Source of the DNA: Candidatus Methanoplasma sp.
Lineage (GTDB): Archaea > Thermoplasmatota > Thermoplasmata > Methanomassiliicoccales > Methanomethylophilaceae
DNA length: 7,937 bases
Reading direction: 5' to 3'
Assembly (NCBI GenBank): GCA_031256615.1
Contig: JAIRQG010000100.1
Coordinates: 1 to 7,937 of the forward strand
Shown here in pieces: positions 5,372 through 7,937 of this stretch. Every line of letters begins with the position of its first letter. The stretch's first letter is position 1. The notes beneath the pieces are model-generated. The model was not told the origin of the DNA, made no database searches, and was given only the letters and a program-made list of their open reading frames with translations. Both the position numbers and the translations under genes were made by a program.

Positions 5372-6262
5372 TTACGGAAGGGTCGTGACCTCCGCCCTTT
5401 CCCCTGTGATATAGAAAGTGTGCTCGTGCTGAGAGACTATTCCCTTCTTCGCTTCTATCAATTGAGCATAACTTGAGAGCACACCGTGCCTCAGAAGATT
5501 CTTCACATGCTTCTCCGCATCGGGGAAATCGCAGCTTCTGGCACAGAACGGGAACGATTTGAATTCCGCTCTGATGTAATCAAAGAACTCCTGTGCTTTG
5601 GGGTCTTCCAGCTTCCTTTCCCTGAGTATCCTGACGATATTGCCCGGCTGACCGTTCAGGACCACCCCCACTCCGTTGGTGGCAAACGGTTCTACTGCTA
5701 TCATCATCCCGGGCATGACCCTGTTCGTATTCCCGTCATTGTAGCTTGGTATCGAGACGCCGGCGTGCAGGTTGTACGGCTTTATCTGATGCCCGCACAG
5801 GTTCCTGATGGGTTTGAACCCGTCCCGCGCCATGCTCATCTCGACCACCCTTCCTATCTCATTGATAGGTGTCCCGGCTGCGAGGAATTCCGCCACAGCG
5901 TCTCTTGCATTCTTCGACGCTTCTATGAGGCTGCGATAGTTCTTTGTGCCGACCTCCACGGTACCGGCGGTGTCTCCGACGTATCCGTCCAGTTCGGAGC
6001 CGCAGTCTATCTTGACCACATCCCCTTTCTCAAATACCTTTTTATCATCAACGCATGGAGTATAATGGGCCGCGACCTCGTTGATGCTTATGTTGCAGGG
6101 GAACGCAAGGCCGCATCCTTTCGATCTTATGTAGCCTTCGACCTCCTGCGCAACATCATAGAGCTTTGCACCCTCTTTCACCATGTCCATGCCCAGGGAT
6201 CTTGCCGCCGCGGCCACTTTCCCGGCCTTTCTGAGTTTGGAGAGCTCTTCGTCAGTCAGCAT
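5372..6262 (-). CDS. map: methionine aminopeptidase, type II (archaeal)
   Basis: This cytoplasmic metalloprotease removes the initiator Met from nascent proteins. The 296 residues match archaeal type II enzymes. All expected active-site residues are seen: H66 (NEVAAHYTP), metal ligands D86 (VVKIDCG) and D97 (YVGDTA), H158 (CGHQI), E191 (AVEPFA) and E280 (SQHEHT), plus H166 (LHAGVSIP). The region between about 200 and 265 is the helical insert that marks type II. The ATG at 6262 lies inside the end of tsaC (11-nt overlap), so the gene is the last member of an operon with the MBL hydrolase and tsaC. A GAGG-like sequence lies about 10 nt upstream within tsaC. The stop is TAA and the tRNA-Leu promoter follows at once. 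I see no truncation or missing residue. Confidence 0.97.
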   Translation of the reverse strand: MLTDEELSKLRKAGKVAAAARSLGMDMVKEGAKLYDVAQEVEGYIRSKGCGLAFPCNISINEVAAHYTPCVDDKKVFEKGDVVKIDCGSELDGYVGDTAGTVEVGTKNYRSLIEASKNARDAVAEFLAAGTPINEIGRVVEMSMARDGFKPIRNLCGHQIKPYNLHAGVSIPSYNDGNTNRVMPGMMIAVEPFATNGVGVVLNGQPGNIVRILRERKLEDPKAQEFFDYIRAEFKSFPFCARSCDFPDAEKHVKNLLRHGVLSSYAQLIEAKKGIVSQHEHTFYITGERAEVTTLP

Positions 6263-6893
6263 TTAGAACGGCCTCTATCTCCTCTATGGTTATCGCGCCC
6301 TGCCTGATGACCTCTACATCCCTGTTCATCAGCCAAACTATCGTGGACGGCCTCTTTAGTTCGCTGGGCCCTGCGTCTAAGTACATGCTTACGGAAGCTC
6401 CCAGGTCCTTTACCGCGGAGCTTATGTCGGTGGCATCGGGATGCGAGTGGACATTCGCAGACGTGGCGACGATGGGGCCTGTCTTTTTTATTATCTCCAT
6501 CGCAACGGGATGGTCGGGGATCCTGATCCCGACCTTCTTTGACATCGACGTAACAAGGTCTGGCACATCCGGTTTCTTTTCTATGATTATCGTCAGCGGC
6601 CCAGGAAGGAACGCTTCGATGAGTTTGTCCGCATTGTCATTCAGGACCGCTATTTTCTCCATCATCTTCCTGTCGCTCACAGCAACGGACAATGCCATGT
6701 CGAACGGCCTGTTCTTTGCGATATAGAGGTTTTTCACGGCAACCTCGTTGAATATGTCGGCACCGATGCCGTACACTGTCTCTGTCGGATACACTATAAG
6801 GTTTCCTGCAACTATCTCGGCCGCAGCCTCTCGGATCACGCTGTTAAATTCGCGATCTGATAATTCTGCGCGGTCGCATTTCGCTATCTTCAA
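6252..6893 (-). CDS. tsaC: L-threonylcarbamoyladenylate synthase (TsaC/Sua5/YrdC family)
   Basis: The enzyme makes threonylcarbamoyl-AMP from Thr, bicarbonate and ATP, the first step of tRNA t6A37 synthesis. The 213-residue protein is a single YrdC domain without the C-terminal Sua5 extension. Visible motifs are YPTETVYGIG (35-44), the KxR motif K60-N-R62 followed by PFDMALSV, LPGPLTIII (96-104), VGIRIPDHP (121-129), TSAN (144-147), PSTIV (182-186) and RQGAI (197-201). The usual Pro in the PL pair after KxR is Ala here (A67). The start is TTG at 6893: it lies 6 nt behind a strong GGGGAGG site and overlaps the preceding TGA stop as TTGA, and no nearby in-frame ATG exists. This implies coupling to the MBL gene. 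HypF-type carbamoylation is excluded by size, and YciO-like paralogues of unclear function remain a minor alternative. Confidence 0.93.
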   Translation of the reverse strand: MKIAKCDRAELSDREFNSVIREAAAEIVAGNLIVYPTETVYGIGADIFNEVAVKNLYIAKNRPFDMALSVAVSDRKMMEKIAVLNDNADKLIEAFLPGPLTIIIEKKPDVPDLVTSMSKKVGIRIPDHPVAMEIIKKTGPIVATSANVHSHPDATDISSAVKDLGASVSMYLDAGPSELKRPSTIVWLMNRDVEVIRQGAITIEEIEAVLNAD

Positions 6894-7534
6894 TTCATTC
6901 CTCCCCTCATTATAAGACCGTTCCTTATCGCCCTATTGCCGTCGGCCACTATGTCCATATGCCCCGGATACAGCGTCTTTACATCGATCCCGCTCAGTTT
7001 CTTCAGGGACAATGTAAGCTCTTTCGCAGAGCCGGTGATGAAATCCGTCCTTCCGATCCCATATCCGAATACCGTATCGCCCGAGAAAAGAGAGTGCGTT
7101 ACCTCGTCATACAGGCATATGCCCCCGCACGTATGTCCGGGCGTGTTTATCACCCGCAGCCTGTGCTCTCCGATGTCGATCGTGTCTCCTTCCATCAGTT
7201 CCGTCACTTCGGCCGGCCCTGCTGCCTTTCCGAACACTTCGGACAGAGTATAAGCCGGGTCTCCGCTCATTATATAGGGCGCATCACCAGCACCGGCAAA
7301 CGCTTCGGAACCGAACTCATCCATCATATCCTGAAGGCCGCCTATATGATCAAAATGGAAGTGCGTGAGCACGATCATATCCAACCCCCTTCCGTTCAAC
7401 ACGCTTTTTATTCTGGCGATGTTCCTTCCGCTCTCGTTGCCTGTGCCCGTATCGATCAATACCGTTCTGCTGCCGATAACGAGATAAATATTCGAATCGG
7501 ACGATGCGCCAGGATTGATCTGATGAACGACCAT
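6890..7534 (-). CDS. metallo-beta-lactamase-fold hydrolase (glyoxalase II-like)
   Basis: This 214-residue cytoplasmic protein carries the full MBL-fold metal set: THFHFDH (57-63; H58, H60, D62, H63), H134 in NTPGHTCGG, D153 in FSGDTVF, and H192 in YPGHMD. The early strand VLIDTGTG (25-32) is also typical. The layout, with SGDTVF and a final PGH, is that of small glyoxalase II-like thioester hydrolases; the C-terminal helical domain of true glyoxalase II is absent. The pattern does not fit RNase J/CPSF (no beta-CASP insert) or a flavodiiron protein. The true substrate cannot be told from sequence. It is the first gene of the operon with tsaC and map, overlapping tsaC by 4 nt. The ATG at 7534 lies about 25 nt after a TATA-like box, so its mRNA is probably leaderless. 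Its link to translation genes may be only operon economy. Confidence 0.92.
   Translation of the reverse strand: MVVHQINPGASSDSNIYLVIGSRTVLIDTGTGNESGRNIARIKSVLNGRGLDMIVLTHFHFDHIGGLQDMMDEFGSEAFAGAGDAPYIMSGDPAYTLSEVFGKAAGPAEVTELMEGDTIDIGEHRLRVINTPGHTCGGICLYDEVTHSLFSGDTVFGYGIGRTDFITGSAKELTLSLKKLSGIDVKTLYPGHMDIVADGNRAIRNGLIMRGGMN
6900..6906 (-). promoter_or_regulatory. Shine-Dalgarno site deciding the tsaC TTG start
   Basis: The minus strand reads GGGGAGG, 6 nt before the TTG at 6893 and inside the last codons of the MBL gene. It is the strongest ribosome-binding site in the window. It shows that internal operon genes here use SD-led initiation, while first genes appear leaderless. Confidence 0.75.
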
Positions 7535-7554
7535 GAAAAACAGATTTAATAATG

Positions 7555-7563
7555 ATATTTAAC
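7555..7563 (-). promoter_or_regulatory. TATA-like element of the MBL-tsaC-map operon
   Basis: The minus strand reads about TTAAATATC, centred 25 nt upstream of the ATG at 7534, giving a leaderless start. Upstream of it, GTGTGACA (7583-7590) and GTGTAACA (7597-7604, plus-strand reading) form an imperfect direct repeat at a 14-nt step, which could be a regulator site; that part is weak. Confidence 0.5.
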
Positions 7564-7605
7564 ACTGTTTATCGAATAAAACGTGTGACAGACGCGGTGT
7601 AACAC

Positions 7606-7622
7606 AGGTAAATAAATGAAAC
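7606..7622 (-). terminator. possible T-rich archaeal terminator after the methyltransferase gene
   Basis: Just after the TGA stop, the minus strand has a T-rich tract (TTTCATTTATTTACC). Archaeal RNA polymerase can terminate at such tracts without a hairpin. The tract is interrupted, so support is modest. Confidence 0.3.
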
Positions 7623-7624
7623 CG

Positions 7625-7937
7625 TCACGGCTTCTTCCAGACAGCGACCGCTATCGGCATATTGCCTTTTATGACCTCAAACCGGCTTGGCGGCAAGCCT
7701 ATCTCGCAAAGGAACTCCCGGAAGCCATCCTCATCGAACTCCCTTTTCGGATCAAACCCTAAAACCCGCCATAAGCCAACGGACGGCCTTATGAAAAATC
7801 CCTTAAGCCCTTTGAGCAAAGCTACCGATGTGATGACCGAGCCGTTCGATATGCGCTTTAATTCCTCGGCGGCTTTCTGCGGTTCGTCGATGAGATGAAG
7901 GATCTGTGAGGCAATGACCACATCGTAACTTCCGTCG
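7625..7937 (-). CDS. class I SAM-dependent methyltransferase, C-terminal part (5' end cut by window edge)
   Basis: The frame is open to the right edge (104 codons counting the stop), so the GTG at 7921 is not taken as the start. The first visible residues, DGSYDVVIASQILHLIDEP, are the acidic/hydrophobic strand 4 and following loop of a Rossmann-fold methyltransferase (the usual FDvVias.vlhhl.dp pattern). The SAM-binding GxGxG motif must lie beyond the window. Next come AAEELKRIS, a helix, SVITSVALLKG, a strand, and a C-terminal region containing FDEDGFREFLCEIGL and ending AVAVWKKP, as in UbiE/COQ5-like small-molecule methyltransferases. The substrate is unknown. It lies 90 nt upstream of the MBL operon on the same strand, but a TATA-like box and a T-rich tract between them suggest separate transcription. 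Confidence 0.85.
   Translation of the reverse strand, partial: DGSYDVVIASQILHLIDEPQKAAEELKRISNGSVITSVALLKGLKGFFIRPSVGLWRVLGFDPKREFDEDGFREFLCEIGLPPSRFEVIKGNMPIAVAVWKKP

Noticed and set aside
5486..6307. 273-residue plus-strand frame opposite map
   Set aside because: It is a shadow of the fully motif-bearing methionine aminopeptidase and has no domain or promoter.
6959..7549. 196-residue plus-strand frame opposite the MBL gene
   Set aside because: It is a shadow of the MBL frame, whose metal-binding residues are all present.
1..7937. CRISPR array, transposase, integrase or rRNA
   Set aside because: I read both strands for regularly spaced repeats, recombinase motifs and conserved rRNA sequence and saw none.

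Overview
This is an archaeal chromosome segment. The evidence is a tRNA-Leu of archaeal form with no encoded CCA, a type II (archaeal/eukaryotic) methionine aminopeptidase, TATA-like boxes 25-30 nt upstream of start codons (pointing to leaderless transcripts for first genes), and Shine-Dalgarno sites at some internal operon genes. Coding GC is moderate. None of the eight gene ends visible here uses TAG. Together with the Mg/Co-chelatase pair this would suit a methanogen-related Thermoplasmatota lineage such as Methanomassiliicoccales, but that placement is a weak inference.

Layout. (1) Positions 1-2871, minus strand: a chelatase AAA+ pair. A ChlI/BchI-type ATPase is followed, with a 22-nt overlap, by a ChlD/BchD-type protein (AAA+ domain, acidic linker, von Willebrand A domain) that runs off the left edge. 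Together they would form the ATP-driven motor that serves a large CobN/ChlH-type metal chelatase not seen here. (2) 2872-3272: an AT-rich stretch of about 400 nt with the chlI promoter, a 7-bp-arm inverted repeat, a doubtful 60-codon ORF, and a promoter-like cluster. (3) 3273-5249: accessory-looking genes, namely an unknown cysteine-motif protein (plus), an unknown membrane-anchored extracytoplasmic protein (minus), and a divergent YefM/Phd-like antitoxin (plus) with no toxin next to it. (4) 5250-5334: tRNA-Leu(CAA), minus strand, convergent with the antitoxin. The antitoxin frame has no stop at the normal family length and reads through the whole tRNA gene in antisense. (5) 5372-7534, minus strand: a tight operon of a metallo-beta-lactamase-fold hydrolase, a TsaC/Sua5/YrdC threonylcarbamoyl-AMP synthase (TTG start with a strong Shine-Dalgarno site) and methionine aminopeptidase, joined by 4-nt and 11-nt overlaps. 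(6) 7625-7937, minus strand: the C-terminal part of a class I SAM-dependent methyltransferase cut by the right edge.

The operon in (5) and the tRNA are translation housekeeping: tRNA t6A modification, N-terminal Met removal and a Leu tRNA. The most unusual spot is the antitoxin/tRNA junction. It looks like a recombination scar at a tRNA 3' end, with the unknown genes of region 3 lying on the side where integrative elements insert. No transposase, integrase or CRISPR array is visible, and I found no clear case of a wholly new system.
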